Positions 21,391-33,807 of a DNA stretch of 64,000 nt are shown here, piece after piece. Location: NCBI GenBank assembly GCA_023213195.1, contig CP096135.1, positions 62,001-126,000 of the forward strand, read 5' to 3'. A program made the translations under genes and the position numbers. The notes below the pieces were generated by a model. That model was not told the DNA's origin. It worked only from the letters and a program-made list of their open reading frames with translations, and made no database searches. Positions within the stretch are counted from its first letter, which is position 1. Each line of letters opens with the position of its first letter. Source of the stretch: Sphingobacteriales bacterium JAD_PAG50586_3 (GTDB lineage: Bacteria; Bacteroidota; Bacteroidia; CAMBQF01).

Positions 21391-22876
21391 TTAAAGAGGA
21401 TACTCCCTGATAAAATCTATAGAGCTATGCAGGTTGGGGTACATTAAGCGGTCTTCCTCTACAAAAGCTACTGTTTTGCGGTATTCGGCATGCAGTTTTT
21501 CTATAGTGGGCGATGATTGCATAGGCCTGCGAAACTCCAGCGCTTGCGCAGCATTGCATAGTTCTATAGCCAGTATGCTCTCTAAGTTATTTACAACCTT
21601 TAGGGCTTTAACAGCGGCGTTAGCGCCCATGCTAACATGGTCTTCCTGCCCGTTTGATGATACTATACTATCTACAGACGCCGGTGTTGCCAGTTGCTTA
21701 TTTTGGCTTACTATAGATGCCGCGCTGTATTGCGGTATCATAAAACCGGAGTTTAAGCCCGGCTTAGAAACCAAAAAGGGTGGCAAGCCTCGCAGGCCTG
21801 CTATTAGTTGATAGGTTCGCCGTTCTGATATGCTGCCAAGTTCGGCAACGGCAATAGCCAAATGGTCTAGTGCCAAAGCCAGCGGTTGCCCGTGGAAGTT
21901 TCCTGCTGATATTATCAGGTCTTCATCGGGAAACAGCGTGGGGTTATCAGTAACAGAGTTAACCTCTATGGTAAATACATTTTCGGCATACTCAATAGCA
22001 TCTTTAGATGCACCGTGCACCTGTGGTATGCAACGGAAAGAGTAAGGGTCTTGTACGTGCTGCTTAGGCCTTGCCAATAGTTGGCTACCATTTAATATAG
22101 CGCTGATAGCGCGGGCGGTTTGCAGTTGCCCTTTGTGGGCACGCACCAAGTGGGTAGCATCTAAAAACGGCTCGGGCCTGCCATCAAAAGCATCCAGCGA
22201 CATGGCCGCAATAACATCGGCCCACTGCGATAAACGCTGCGCTTTTAACAGGCAGGCCACACCATAAGCCCCCATAAACTGGGTGCCGTTTAACAATGCC
22301 AGCCCCTCTTTACTTTGTAGCTCTATTGGCTGCCAGCCCAGCAGGCTCAATACTTCGGCACTAAGCATACGCTCGCCTTTGTAGTTTACCTCGCCTAAGC
22401 CTAAAAGGGGTAATGATAAATGTGCCAAGGGGCTAAATCGCCCGAAGCGCCTAATGAACCTTGCTCATAAACAACAGGCAGCACATCGTTATTATAAAAA
22501 TCAATAAGGCGTTGCACCGTTAGCAGTTGCACACCCGAATTGCCATACGCCAGCGACTGTACCTTTAGCAACAGCATAAGCTTTACTATATGCTGCGGAA
22601 CCTCGGCCCCCATGCCGCAAGCATGAGACATTACCAGGTTTTTTTGTAGCAATGCCAGTTGGCTATCTTCTATCTTAACATTATATAATGCGCCAAAGCC
22701 GGTGTTAATACCATATATAGGCGTATCTGTAGCGGCCATTTTACGGTCAAGGTACTCGCGGCACTTTACTATTAGCCCTTGGCTTCTGCCGACAGTTCTA
22801 AACGGTAATCATCGTTTACAATCTTGTTTATATCGGCAAGGCTTAGCTGTTGGGGCGAAATATGATGAATATCCAT
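21391..22876 (-). CDS. hutH: Histidine ammonia-lyase (two frameshifts)
   Basis: Converts L-histidine to trans-urocanate, the first step of histidine degradation. The start is ATG 22876 (MDIHHISPQQLSLADIN). Two single-base losses break the frame. The first is at the short run near 22772-22776 (needs AKGLIVKCREYLD). The second is in the G-run 22429-22432 (needs ASGDLAPLAHLSLP). Between them lie YGINTGFG and the MIO-forming GASGD triad ASG (about residue 145). The large downstream frame has SAGNFHGQPLALALD and NGQEDHVSM. Restored length about 495 residues, as expected. No hutU/hutI genes are in the window. Two independent breaks in homopolymers suggest consensus errors. Confidence 0.92.
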
Positions 22877-22891
22877 AAATAAAATCCTGTA

Positions 22892-22922
22892 TAAAAAAGC
22901 CCCTTGCTTTGTTCAAGGGGCT
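22892..22922 (-). terminator. Rho-independent terminator for the PKD surface protein
   Basis: AGCCCCTTG / CAAGGGGCT hairpin with a T-run in the minus-strand sense, 6 bp after the stop codon of the 22928-25178 gene. Confidence 0.85.
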
Positions 22923-22927
22923 ATATG

Positions 22928-25178
22928 CTATCTTACAATAAGCTTAGCGTAGTATGTTTTGTTGTTGCAATGCAGCGATAATAAGTACATGCCTGCACTA
23001 TAGCCACTAAGGTCTACCGGACCGGCAAAGCCATTGCCACCATAGTATAGTTTGCCTTGTTGCAGCATACGGCCACTAATATCGTTTATCATCACATCAA
23101 CATCAAGGCAGGCATTGCTTCCTAAATCCACATAGTAGGTACTATAATCAGCCCCCGGAATAATTTTAACAGCCTGTGCGTAGTTATCATTCAAGCCTGT
23201 TTTAGCAACATATACTTGCTGGGTAATGGTATCGTTTCCGCAAGCGTTGGTTGCTATAAGGGTAACTGTATAGGTTCCATCGCTGTTATATTGATGCGAT
23301 GGGGCAGCATCGGTAGATGTACTACCATCACCAAAACTCCATAGGTACGATGCAGCGTTGGTAGATGTGTTGGTAAACACAGCCTCATAACCACCGGCAT
23401 CAGTAAATGTAAAACCGGCCAACGGCTCATCTCCACCTATTATTTGTACCGGAACGCTAAATGTACCGGGACAGGTTGTAGCAAACAGCGTTTGTGGCGG
23501 GTTTGCAGTAAACTGTAAAGATGCGCCGGTGCCCACAACAGAGCCTCCGTTAGCTGTATCTATCCATTGTATGGTATAGCCTTGTGGCAGCGTACCTGTA
23601 ACGTTAACCTGCAGGTTGACAGTTTGCCCGGCACAGGCAGTAGCATCCAGTGCCGATAAATCAAACCCGGTTAGCGTATTGGTAGTTACCCCGCTAAAAC
23701 CACGGGTTGCGCCTTGCGGCGGAAATTCTATAACAGCGGGAGATGAAGAGGTGCCGTTGGCACCACCCAAAACGCTTGTAGTAACAGTACCTGCCGAAAC
23801 ACCAATGTAACCACCGCCACCGCCGCCGCCGGTGCCATAAGTATCAACACCAAATATTTGTACTCAGGTTGCCACCTTTACCGCCGTTGGCTGTTAAGGT
23901 TAAGTTGCTTAAAGGCACAGTAGATACCACGCGGATAAAACCGCCGCCACCGCCACCGCCTGCACCGTCTTTACCAATATTTATGCCCTGGCCAGAGTTT
24001 TGACCATCGCCGCCGTTAGCTTCTATTGTGCCGGTTACCGGTCCGTATGCTAATATATATACCATGCCGCCGCCATTACCGCCATCGCCTGCTGTACCAT
24101 CGTTTTGGTCGCCGGCACCACCACCACCACCTAAAAATGCGCGGGTTGTGGTTTGTGGGCATACAGGCCTTCCGCCCAATCCGCCCATGTTATGGCGCCA
24201 ATCGCCGCCCCAGGCCGAAGTATATAAAGGTGTGGTTAATGCATTTTGGTCGTTGGCAGAAAAAGAATAGCCACCCTTGCCACCACCCGGCGATGAAGTA
24301 ACTGAAAACCCTGTTCCTTCCAGTTCCCAGGCTTGCGCCCAGTTAGGATTAGAATTATCAGGGGTGCCTAAGCCTGTCCATGTGGTAGCTTCGCCACCGT
24401 TAGCGCCGCCGCCGCCGCCACAGTTATGGCCATTACCACCCCCTCCGCCATTGGCAGGTGCGCCTCTGCCGTATCGGCCGTTTAGGCCATCATAATCTAT
24501 TACAGACCCTGCAATGCCTTCACCTTTTTCGGCACCGCCTTGGGCATCGGGCGTGCGGTAGTTTAAAACACCGTATGCCGATTCGTTTTCATTTGATTTT
24601 CCGCTACGGAAGCCTTTAGCTGTAGCTGTTATTTTACCGTTAATAGTGGTTGTTCCTAATACCTCAATAGCAATAACACCGCCTATTGCGCCATCCCAGT
24701 TGGTAGCCGTAACATCTGTGCTTGCATTAACTGTTAAAGAGGCATAACGCGGTATACGCACCACCTGTACTTTGCCGGTAGCTGTATAGTTGTTTTGCAA
24801 CCCACAATCAAAATTTATTTGGTTGCTACCTGTTACAGATTTTACCTGCAACATTTCGTAGTTGCCACAGTTGTTAAGGTTGGTAACCGCCCCATACGTT
24901 CCATCATCGGGTGTTGCATCAATTGCTGCACCCTGCATTTGTATAATCATTACAAGGTCTCCGCTAGCAAGGCTAGCTGAAAAACGATTAAACGCATTTA
25001 GGCCGTTGTTGGCTACAGTAACAGAGGTTTGCCCCGCTGTAGCATCTGCTGTAAGCGCAGTATACTCATTAACAATAGTGCCTACCGAAATAATTGTTTT
25101 GTTACCGTCTTTACCTCTTTGGGCTATAAGGCTTGAAAAGGCTAGTAGTAATAATGATAGAATGATGGTTTTTCTCAT
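22928..25178 (-). CDS. T9SS-secreted surface protein with glycine-rich and PKD domains (frameshifted)
   Basis: About 749 residues after correction. The N-terminus MRKTIILSLLLLAFSSLIAQ is a signal peptide. About 30-170 is a beta-rich domain, about 175-460 a long glycine-rich region (GGGGGNGHNCGGGGGANGG, AFLGGGGGAG). One base is surplus at the AAA run 23852-23854; removing it joins LTANGGKGGNLSTN to VDTYGTGGGGGGGYIG. The second part has a PKD domain (FTNTSTNAASYLWSFGDGST, then YTVTLIATNACG) and ends in a sorting-domain-like segment (MYLLSLHCNNKTYYAKLIVR). It resembles the glycine-rich part of the 6-14 kb protein and is probably cell-surface or matrix associated. Confidence 0.85.
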
Positions 25179-25491
25179 TTTGATAGAATAATAAGTTTCA
25201 AAAATACTAATTTGATATGTGACATAGCAAATATCTAAGCAGTTAAAGGGTTTTAAACAAGCGTGTTTTAAAATTTCTTACGCGTTCAAATCATAAAACG
25301 GCACTTAGTTTACTTATAATCAAATATTTATATTGATATACCTTTAAAAAACCCCATTATTAGTAAAACATTAGAAAATGGCGATTGTATAACTAATTGC
25401 CTAAAACAGTAAAATTTGTTGCAGAATGTTGCTACAGTTTCAAAATAAAAAATATTTTTGTGAAGTTTATCGTTATTACCAACCATAGCCT
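25179..25491. other. Divergent intergenic region with collagen-gene promoter
   Basis: A 313-bp AT-rich gap between divergent secreted-protein genes. It contains TTG (25429-25431), 21 bp, then TATTTTTG (25453-25460), a good Bacteroidota promoter for the collagen-like gene with a leader of about 25 nt. Nothing else recognised. Confidence 0.6.
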
Positions 25492-26562
25492 ATGAACAGA
25501 ACTGTACAATTGAAGAGTATTTTACTTATGATGAGCTTGTGGCTTTTAGTTGCCGCAGCCAGTGTTTCTGCCCAAAACAACGTGGGTATCGGTACTACAA
25601 CGCCCGATCCCAGCGCTTTGTTAGACTTATCGTCTAAACTAAAGGGCACACTTATTACCCGCATGAATACCAGCGAGATGACTGCTATTCCTGCGCCTGC
25701 TACAGGTTTATTGGTATTCAACACCGACTCATTATCATTTTGCTACTACAACGCTACCCAGTGGGTATGTGGTTTAGGTGGCGCTAATAATAGCACCCCA
25801 GGCCCAACAGGTCCGCAAGGCCCCCAAGGCCCATCGGGTGTTGATGGTGCAAACGGTACCCCCGGCGCCCCTGGCGCTACAGGTGCTCCCGGAGCAACAG
25901 GTCCAGTTGGCCCTGCCGGCCCACAAGGCATACAAGGTGATACAGGTCCTGCCGGTCCTGCGGGCCCAACGGGTCTTGCCGGCCCAACAGGTGCCCCGGG
26001 CGCTAACGGCCCAACAGGTGCCGATGGTGTTACAGGCCCTGCCGGCCCAACAGGCTTACAAGGTCCAACAGGTGCACCAGGTGTAACCGGCCCAATAGGC
26101 CCATCGGGAGCTAACGGTGCTACAGGCGCTACAGGCCCAACCGGTTTAGGCGGCAACAAATATTTTGTACGCGGTACTACCGATGTTAATACCAGCTCTG
26201 GCACTTATGTAGACATACCTCAAATGACTATTACCTACACCCCGCAAAGCTCTACCGGTTTTGTAACTTTTGCAGCTTCGGGTACTTATGTGGGTACAGT
26301 TTATTCTGCTATGTGGGCACAGTTTAGGGTGGTTGTTAACGGCACCCCCGTTGCTACTAGTAATGCTACTGTTGGCGAGGGTGATGACCTTGATGGTTTC
26401 TTTAACGGATGGAACCACTCTTTAACCATACCTATTGCTACCACACCGGGTACACCAACTACGGTTACAATACAGTGGGAGTTTTTCCCGCAAACAAACC
26501 AGGTGTTGTATAACTACCCTAGTGTAGAAGCACACTACCGTACGCTAACCATTTTAGACTAA
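25492..26562 (+). CDS. Secreted collagen-like (Gly-X-Y) repeat protein
   Basis: A 356-residue exported protein. Residues 1-27 form a signal peptide ending SVSAQ. About 28-103 is a globular head starting [20 protein letters not shown], a motif common at the N-terminus of Bacteroidota tail-fibre-like surface proteins. About 104-221 holds some 39 uninterrupted G-X-Y triplets, rich in GPT, GPA and GAT, able to form a collagen triple helix without hydroxyproline. About 222-356 is a beta-rich C-terminal domain ([20 protein letters not shown]) probably acting as trimerisation or binding head. No T9SS domain is visible. The next small gene is 6 bp downstream and likely co-transcribed. Confidence 0.88.
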   Translation: MNRTVQLKSILLMMSLWLLVAAASVSAQNNVGIGTTTPDPSALLDLSSKLKGTLITRMNTSEMTAIPAPATGLLVFNTDSLSFCYYNATQWVCGLGGANNSTPGPTGPQGPQGPSGVDGANGTPGAPGATGAPGATGPVGPAGPQGIQGDTGPAGPAGPTGLAGPTGAPGANGPTGADGVTGPAGPTGLQGPTGAPGVTGPIGPSGANGATGATGPTGLGGNKYFVRGTTDVNTSSGTYVDIPQMTITYTPQSSTGFVTFAASGTYVGTVYSAMWAQFRVVVNGTPVATSNATVGEGDDLDGFFNGWNHSLTIPIATTPGTPTTVTIQWEFFPQTNQVLYNYPSVEAHYRTLTILD

Positions 26563-26568
26563 TTGTTT

Positions 26569-26841
26569 ATGCTTAAACGTACATTAACAATAGCGGCTGT
26601 TTGCTTCGCCTTGGGCTTAAGCGCCCAAGTAAGGGTGCAAAAAGTTGCAACTAAAGACCAAGCGGTTTTTACAGTGCAGCCTACCCGCATAGTAGTTGAA
26701 AATAGCAATGCTAATGCAGCAACCAAAGCAGAATTTACTGCCCCGGCTATGCAGCATGTTGCGGGCAACAGCCAAAAACAAACGCCCCGCACTAATGAGG
26801 TGTTTGGTGTAGAGCCACGCCGCACCAAACCTACCAAATAG
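26569..26841 (+). CDS. Small secreted hypothetical protein downstream of the collagen-like gene
   Basis: 90 residues starting MLKRTLTIAAVCFALGLSAQ at 26569, a clear signal peptide; an in-frame TTG 6 bp earlier is less likely. The mature part is about 70 residues, basic and low in hydrophobics, with no cysteine and no recognised domain (ends VFGVEPRRTKPTK). The 6-bp spacing to the collagen-like gene and the terminator straight after indicate a two-gene operon. It may be an accessory or assembly factor for the collagen-like protein, which is only inference from position. Confidence 0.75.
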   Translation: MLKRTLTIAAVCFALGLSAQVRVQKVATKDQAVFTVQPTRIVVENSNANAATKAEFTAPAMQHVAGNSQKQTPRTNEVFGVEPRRTKPTK

Positions 26842-26862
26842 GTATTTACAACCTTATATAGC

Positions 26863-26892
26863 AAGCCCCAACAGAAATGTTGGGGCTTTTTT
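26863..26892 (+). terminator. Rho-independent terminator of the collagen-like operon
   Basis: AAGCCCCAACA / TGTTGGGGCTT hairpin followed by TTTTT. Confidence 0.9.
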
Positions 26893-26913
26893 GTTAGTAA
26901 TAAAAACAGGCTC

Positions 26914-27047
26914 TCTCCCCTGCAAAGGTGAGTACTTAGAGCGTAGCGATGAGGGAAGGGGTGGGGCCATGTTACCACCACCCATTTCTTCCAATACCTT
27001 TCGGTATCGGAATCCGCTCCCCTCCTTTGCAGGAAGGAAGTTACAAG
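26914..27047. repeat. CCCTCTC-type intergenic hairpin element
   Basis: Outer arms CCTGCAAAGG and CCTTTGCAGG (10 bp, perfect) bound an element with GGGGTGGGG, CCACCACCC and a small TACC/GGTA hairpin. It encodes nothing and belongs to the dispersed C/G-rich hairpin family seen at five other places here. Confidence 0.6.
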
Positions 27048-27051
27048 GAAC

Positions 27052-27084
27052 AAAAAGCCCCTGACAATGAACGTCAGGGGCTTT
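27052..27084 (-). terminator. Rho-independent terminator of gyrB
   Basis: AGCCCCTGAC / GTCAGGGGCT hairpin with T-run on the minus strand, about 30 bp after the gyrB stop. Confidence 0.85.
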
Positions 27085-27112
27085 AATACTATATGGCTTT
27101 GCCTGATACTAA

Positions 27113-29095
<1,983 letters not shown>

Positions 29096-29100
29096 TCATA

Positions 29101-29108
29101 CAAATATA
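29101..29108 (-). promoter_or_regulatory. -7 box of the gyrB promoter
   Basis: CAAATATA on the plus strand reads TATATTTG on the minus strand, an exact TAnnTTTG box 26 bp before the gyrB start. No convincing -33 TTG at the expected distance. Confidence 0.55.
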
Positions 29109-29207
29109 CAAAAAAATGCCGGAATAGACGCTTTAAACCCTTAGAAAAACCAAGGTGTTGAAAAGATTTACGTATGTTGATTTTTTGTTGAAAAAAGGCG
29201 CTAAAAA

Positions 29208-30053
29208 CTATGCCTTAAACATCTTTAAAAGCCTACCCAAAGTGGCCTTTAATTCGGTACGCTTAACTATCTTATCTAAAAAGCCGTGTTCAAGCACAAA
29301 TTCGGCTGTTTGAAAACCTTTTGGAAGGTCTTTTCCAATGGTTTCTTTTACCACCCTTGGGCCGGCAAATCCAATTAGCGAGCCGGGTTCTGATATATTC
29401 ATATCACCCAGCATGGCGTACGATGCTGTTACTCCGCCTGTGGTAGGGTCTGTTAATAATGATATATACGGAAGTTTGGCTTTTGCCAGCAGCGTTAGCT
29501 TGGCCGATGTTTTGGCCATTTGCATTAATGAGAAGGCAGCCTCCATCATACGGGCACCGCCCGATTTAGAGATGATGAGCAAGGGCATTTTATTTTCTAT
29601 GCAAAAATCAACCGAGCGGGCTATCTTCTCCCCCACTACTGAGCCCATAGAACCACCAATAAATGAGAAGTCCATACAAGCCACCATTAAAGGCTCGCCA
29701 TCAACACGTCCGTATGCGGTAGCAATAGCATCGCGCAGGCCGGTTTTGGTAATAGATTCCGTTAAACGGTCGGTATATTTCTTTGTGTCTTTAAAATCAA
29801 GCGGGTCATCGGCATGCAGCCCCTCGTTAATCTCGGTATATGCGCCTTCATCAAACAATATCCCAAAATATTCTTTAGAGCCAATACGCTCGTGGTAGCC
29901 ACAGTTGCTGCAAACGTATTTGTTGGCGGCATGGTCCATAACGGGCAAAATAGTTTTGCACGATGGGCATTTATACCACAAACCTTCGGGTGTTTCCTTC
30001 TTCTCTTTGGTAGAAGTTGTTACCCCTCTCCTAACTCGTTTAAACCAACTCAT
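29208..30053 (-). CDS. accD: Acetyl-CoA carboxylase carboxyltransferase subunit beta
   Basis: Carboxyltransferase beta subunit; with AccA it moves the carboxyl group from carboxybiotin to acetyl-CoA to form malonyl-CoA for fatty-acid synthesis. 281 residues, normal length. About 27-50 is the zinc ribbon with CPSC and CSNC cysteine pairs. The crotonase-like core has [23 protein letters not shown] and [16 protein letters not shown]. The start [10 protein letters not shown] at 30053 is typical. It lies 14 bp after fbaB on the same strand, so they are probably co-transcribed. accA is separate at 49053-50009. Confidence 0.97.
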   Translation of the reverse strand: MSWFKRVRRGVTTSTKEKKETPEGLWYKCPSCKTILPVMDHAANKYVCSNCGYHERIGSKEYFGILFDEGAYTEINEGLHADDPLDFKDTKKYTDRLTESITKTGLRDAIATAYGRVDGEPLMVACMDFSFIGGSMGSVVGEKIARSVDFCIENKMPLLIISKSGGARMMEAAFSLMQMAKTSAKLTLLAKAKLPYISLLTDPTTGGVTASYAMLGDMNISEPGSLIGFAGPRVVKETIGKDLPKGFQTAEFVLEHGFLDKIVKRTELKATLGRLLKMFKA

Positions 30054-30067
30054 AACAGCGTGTTAAG

Positions 30068-31126
30068 TTACGCAATAGTTACCTCGCTAGAAAGGTACAC
30101 ATCCTGTATAGCATTTAAAAGGGCTACACCCTCTGCCACCGGTTTTTGGAACGCCTTGCGGCCCGATATTAAGCCATGGCCACCGGCGCGTTTGTTTATA
30201 ACGGCTGTAGATACAGCTTCGGCTAAATCGCTGGCGCCTTTGCTCTCTCCGCCCGAGTTGATTAAACCAATGCGGCCATTGTAGCAGTTAAGCACCATGT
30301 AGCGGGTTAAATCAATTGGGTGGTCTGTAGTAAGTTCGCTGTAAACTTTAGCATGTGTTTTGCCGTAATTCATGGCAGTATAGCCACCGTTGTTGGTAGG
30401 CAGTTTTTGCTTAATAATATCGGCCTTAATAGTTACGCCCAAGTGGTTGGCTTGCGATGATAAGTCGGTAGAGGTGTGGTAATCTACACCGTCTTTTTTA
30501 AACGCACTGTTACGCATGTAGCACCACAGTATGGTAGCCATGCCTAACTCATGCGCGCGTTCAAAAGCGGCCGATACTTCTTGTATCTGGCGGGCACTTT
30601 CGTCAGAGCCAAAATAAATAGTAGCACCCACGGCAGTAGCGCCTAAGTTCCAGGCCTCTTCTACCGAGCCAAACATTATCTGGTCGAACTTATTTGGGTA
30701 GCTTAAAAACTCGTTATGGTTAATTTTAACTATAAACGGAATTTTATGGGCGTATTTGCGCGACAGCATAGATAAACCGCCAAAAGTGGTAGCAACCGCG
30801 TTGCAGCCGCCTTCTATAGCCAGTTTAATAATATTTTCAGGGTCGAAGTATATAGGGTTTGGGGCGAACGATGCACCTGCAGAGTGCTCTATGCCTTGGT
30901 CTACCGGAAGGATAGATACATAACCAGTGTTTGCCAAACGGCCTGTGCCATAAAGGGCTTGCAGGCTGCGCAGGGTTTGCGGGTTACGGTCGCTTTGCAT
31001 AAAAATACGGTCAATAAAATCAGGACCCGTTGCGTGCAGCGTTTCTTTTTTAATGGTATTACATGTATGCGAAAGCAATGAGTTTGCTTGGTCGCCTAGT
31101 AGTTTTTCTATTTCGTTAATAGTCAT
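30068..31126 (-). CDS. fbaB: Class I fructose-bisphosphate aldolase (FbaB type)
   Basis: Cleaves fructose 1,6-bisphosphate to glyceraldehyde 3-phosphate and dihydroxyacetone phosphate using a lysine Schiff base; DhnA/FbaB family. The start [15 protein letters not shown] at 31126 gives 352 residues, the family's usual length; the 30-codon upstream extension has no homology-like features. Blocks seen: [30 protein letters not shown] (probable Schiff-base lysine region) and [18 protein letters not shown] (phosphate binding). First gene of a probable fbaB-accD operon. Confidence 0.95.
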   Translation of the reverse strand: MTINEIEKLLGDQANSLLSHTCNTIKKETLHATGPDFIDRIFMQSDRNPQTLRSLQALYGTGRLANTGYVSILPVDQGIEHSAGASFAPNPIYFDPENIIKLAIEGGCNAVATTFGGLSMLSRKYAHKIPFIVKINHNEFLSYPNKFDQIMFGSVEEAWNLGATAVGATIYFGSDESARQIQEVSAAFERAHELGMATILWCYMRNSAFKKDGVDYHTSTDLSSQANHLGVTIKADIIKQKLPTNNGGYTAMNYGKTHAKVYSELTTDHPIDLTRYMVLNCYNGRIGLINSGGESKGASDLAEAVSTAVINKRAGGHGLISGRKAFQKPVAEGVALLNAIQDVYLSSEVTIA

Positions 31127-31447
31127 AATCATTTTTAAAAAGGACTGCGAAGATAGGAAAATTTTATTAGTTGATGGTGGGCGGTTATTAGTTGGTAAAT
31201 ATGGAGAAAAAAACAAGGCTAAAACCGCTAAATGCCAATACAGTCCTCTTCCCTGACCAAAATCTTGGGTTAAAGCATAATTTTGATTAATACATTAGAC
31301 GCATTGTAATTATGTATTTTAGTGGCGGAAATTTTACCAATATACAGCGACAAGTAATGCCGGCTCTTAACCGTTTAATAGTAGCGAGTAATGCTGCGCT
31401 TAAACACGGGCTACGGTGGAAAGGGAGGGGTATTTTAAAACAACTTT
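31127..31447. other. Gene-free intergenic stretch
   Basis: 321 bp between divergent genes. A G-rich AAAGGGAGGGG tract lies about 20 bp before the gene at 31448. I see no full promoter motif, repeat or RNA gene. Confidence 0.45.
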
Positions 31448-31872
31448 ATGCAATTAGATAAGACTACGAAAATAGTAATAACAGTAATTGAATTAATCCT
31501 CTTTGTATTATGTTTGCTAGCAATAGTAGATGATTTTTTGTTTTTTACAACAAAAGAAAAAGCAACAGCACGTGTTATTAATATTGAGAATAACCAAAAG
31601 AGGGGTTCAAGCATTATTGAACTTGAATATTATAATGATTTTAATAAAATAAGAATTTTAACTTCTGTTAAAGTTGATGGGGAATATAGAAAACAAGTAA
31701 TCAAAAATCCTCCAGGCAGCATTGCCATCTATTATAGAAAATTCTTTCCAAAAGAAATATATATTGTGAATTATGAATATCCGGGATGGGGGATTTATTT
31801 ATGTTTTTAATTTTCTCTCTCGTTTTAGGAGTTGCATTCTTTTTATCAGTAAAAGATTTAAAAGAAAATTAA
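31448..31872 (+). CDS. DUF3592-like small membrane protein (frameshifted near C-terminus)
   Basis: Unknown function; resembles DUF3592 membrane proteins. Residues about 8-33 form a transmembrane helix (IVITVIELILFVLCLLAIVD). The middle is an extracytoplasmic beta-rich domain (KATARVINIENNQKRGSSII ... YYRKFFPKEIYIVN). The open frame ends at 31810, but adding one G to the GGGGG run 31788-31792 extends it to 31872 and adds a second helix (FMFLIFSLVLGVAFFLS) followed by KDLKEN. The restored 141-residue layout, two helices around a soluble domain, matches the paralogue at 63217-63669. AT-rich. Confidence 0.72.
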
Positions 31873-31946
31873 CTCGCCCGCCAGAGTGGGAGTATTACTT
31901 TTTCAACACAAGCATTATTTATTTATTAACATACATTATAAAACAC

Positions 31947-31977
31947 TTGACAAACGCCTTTTGATGTTGTATCTTTG
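31947..31977 (+). promoter_or_regulatory. Strong Bacteroidota-type promoter without a downstream ORF
   Basis: TTG (31947-31949), 20 bp, TATCTTTG (31970-31977): a complete match to the Bacteroidota housekeeping promoter. The first gene downstream is 640 bp away and has its own -7 box. Confidence 0.65.
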
Positions 31978-31983
31978 TGGCGT

Positions 31984-32125
31984 TATCTCGAGAATAACTA
32001 TGTGACACCGCTGATGCACCGGTAGTGCATTGAACAAAAACTATTGCTACGTAGCAAACCCCTATCCCTAAATCCCTTTCCCTTAAAGGGCAAGGGACTT
32101 AAAAAAGAATAGTTGGTGTGAAGAA
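31984..32125 (+). ncRNA. Candidate structured non-coding RNA
   Basis: Starting at the predicted transcription start, short complementary stretches nest: ACACC with GGTGT as outer pair, ATGCAC-CGGTA-GTGCAT as a hairpin, AACTATT with AATAGTT as a second closing stem, and the palindrome TTGCTACGTAGCAA and a TCCC/GGGA hairpin inside it. It does not match RNase P, tmRNA or SRP RNA as I know them. The inner hairpin may be a dispersed repeat, so confidence is low. Confidence 0.3.
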
Positions 32126-32620
32126 ATCAACTGTTCAAGTGAATTAAAAGAAAGTAAAGTCTGAACGAGAATTACTCCCTCCCATTTTCAATCAGACTAA
32201 ACAAAGCTATTAACCTGTCCTGACGATAAATGTCGGGACAAGTAAAACACTAACTTGCTTTAACCCCTTTTCTCCCCACGAAGAGGGGTTGAAGTGTATG
32301 CTGCAATTAGATAATGAGCGAATTTGATAATCAGAAAATGAAAACCTCTCCCGTCTTCTCGCTTTGCGGGAATCCACCTACTGACGATTAATGTCAGCAC
32401 GGGCTCTCAATGAGAAGGACCTTAAAAAAGGTGAGCAGAAATTGATTGGTTTACTACTGCTTGTAGGGGGTTGGTGGTACAGAACACACCCCGTGTGCGC
32501 TTTGCTTGGCACTCCTCTAAATAGCGGATGAAGTTTGCAAAAACTCTAAATTTTATTACAACCACAGGGGTTTCAGATTTCGTCTTTACCCTTTGAGATA
32601 ATACGTACCTTTGCACCGAA

Positions 32621-33807
32621 ATGAGCATAAAACAAGTAATATTAAAGCACGGCAAAGAAGAAGCGCTAAAGCGCCGCCACCCGTGGATTTTTTCGGGCGC
32701 TATATTTAAAGCCGAAGGCAACCCCGGCAATGGTGAGATTGTACATGTACTTACCGGCAAAAACGAGCCTTTGGGCACAGGCTTCTATTCAAGAGGCAGC
32801 ATAGCCATTCGCCTGTTTGAGTTTGATGTGGTTGATGCCAACGCTAAGTACTGGTCGGCAAAGATTGGCAAGGCTATAGAATTCCGCAAGAGCATTGGCA
32901 TTATAGGCAACGAGAATACTAACGTGTTCCGCCTGTTTAATGCCGAAGGAGATGGTGTTCCGGGCCTTATAATTGATTACTACAACGGTGTGGCGGTTAT
33001 ACAATGCCATACGCACGGCACATACGCTTTGCGGGATATGTTTACTGAAGCGCTGAAAGACAACCTGGGCAAAGACCTTAAGGCGGTTTACGATAAAAGC
33101 GCCGAAAGCCTTGGCGAAGAGGGTGCTGAAAACGGCTACCTATACCAGGCTAAGGGCTTTAACCCTGAGGAAATTCAAACAGTTAAAGAAAATGGTTTGG
33201 AGTTTGCCGTTGACTGGGTTAGCGGACAAAAAACAGGCTTTTTATAGACCAACGCGACAACCGCAAGCTGCTTGGCGAGTATGCCAAAGGCAAAAAGGTG
33301 TTGAACACATTCTGCTACACAGGCGGTTTTTCTGTTTACGCTCTACAAGCCGGGGCCGAATTGGTACACTCGGTAGACAGCTCTGTAAGGGCGGTAGAAC
33401 TGGCCGACCATAACGTGGAGTTGAATATGAAAGACGCGAACCACGAATCGTTTAGTGACGATGTGTTCTCGTTCTTTAAAAACTACCCCGAGAAGTACGA
33501 TGTTATAGTGCTAGACCCTCCGGCATTTGCAAAGCACATGAATGCCCGCCACAGCGCTATTATAGCCTACAAACGTTTAAACGCCGAGGCTTTTAAACGT
33601 GTAAACAAGGGCGGTGTTGTATTTACTTTCTCGTGCTCGGGCGTTGTTACCCGCGAGTTGTTTGAGGGTGCAGTAACCGCTGCCGCTATTGAGGCCGGGC
33701 GCAACGTACGTGTATTAACCCGCTTAGGGCAACCTGCCTGCCACCCGGTAAGTATTTTCCACTCAGAAGGAGAATATTTAAAAGGGTTAGTATTGTATGT
33801 TGAATAG
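32621..33807 (+). CDS. rlmI: Class I SAM-dependent rRNA large-subunit methyltransferase, RlmI-like (frameshifted)
   Basis: Predicted 23S rRNA m5C methyltransferase of the RlmI/RlmL-C type. About 1-80 is a PUA RNA-binding domain (VILKHGKEEALKRRHPWIFS). About 80-190 is the linker domain (GDGVPGLIIDYY). The frame ends at GQKTGFL; adding one T to the TTTTT run 33239-33243 gives GQKTGFFIDQRDNRKLL and joins the catalytic part, with SAM motif NTFCYTGGFSVYAL and VLDPPAFAK. Restored length about 395 residues, as expected. A TACCTTTG box ends only 7 bp before the ATG, so the leader is nearly absent. Overlaps the MATE gene by 11 bp. Confidence 0.93.

Larger units (their letters stand above)
31873..32620. 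other. 748-bp gene-free region with promoter and hairpin repeats
   Basis: No ORF with coding character. It contains a strong promoter (31947-31977), a candidate structured transcript (about 31984-32125), then hairpins: TGTCCTGAC/GTCGGGACA at about 32217-32241, AACCCCT/AGGGGTT at about 32260-32290, and CTGAC/GTCAG at about 32381-32397. The later part belongs to the dispersed C/G-rich repeat family. Confidence 0.6.

Noticed and set aside
24026..24495. Plus-strand proline-rich ORFs opposite the glycine-rich surface protein
   Set aside because: They are antisense shadows of Gly codons (GGN read as CCN).
25746..26204. Minus-strand Pro/Gly-rich 152-codon ORF
   Set aside because: Shadow of the collagen-like G-X-Y repeat on the plus strand.
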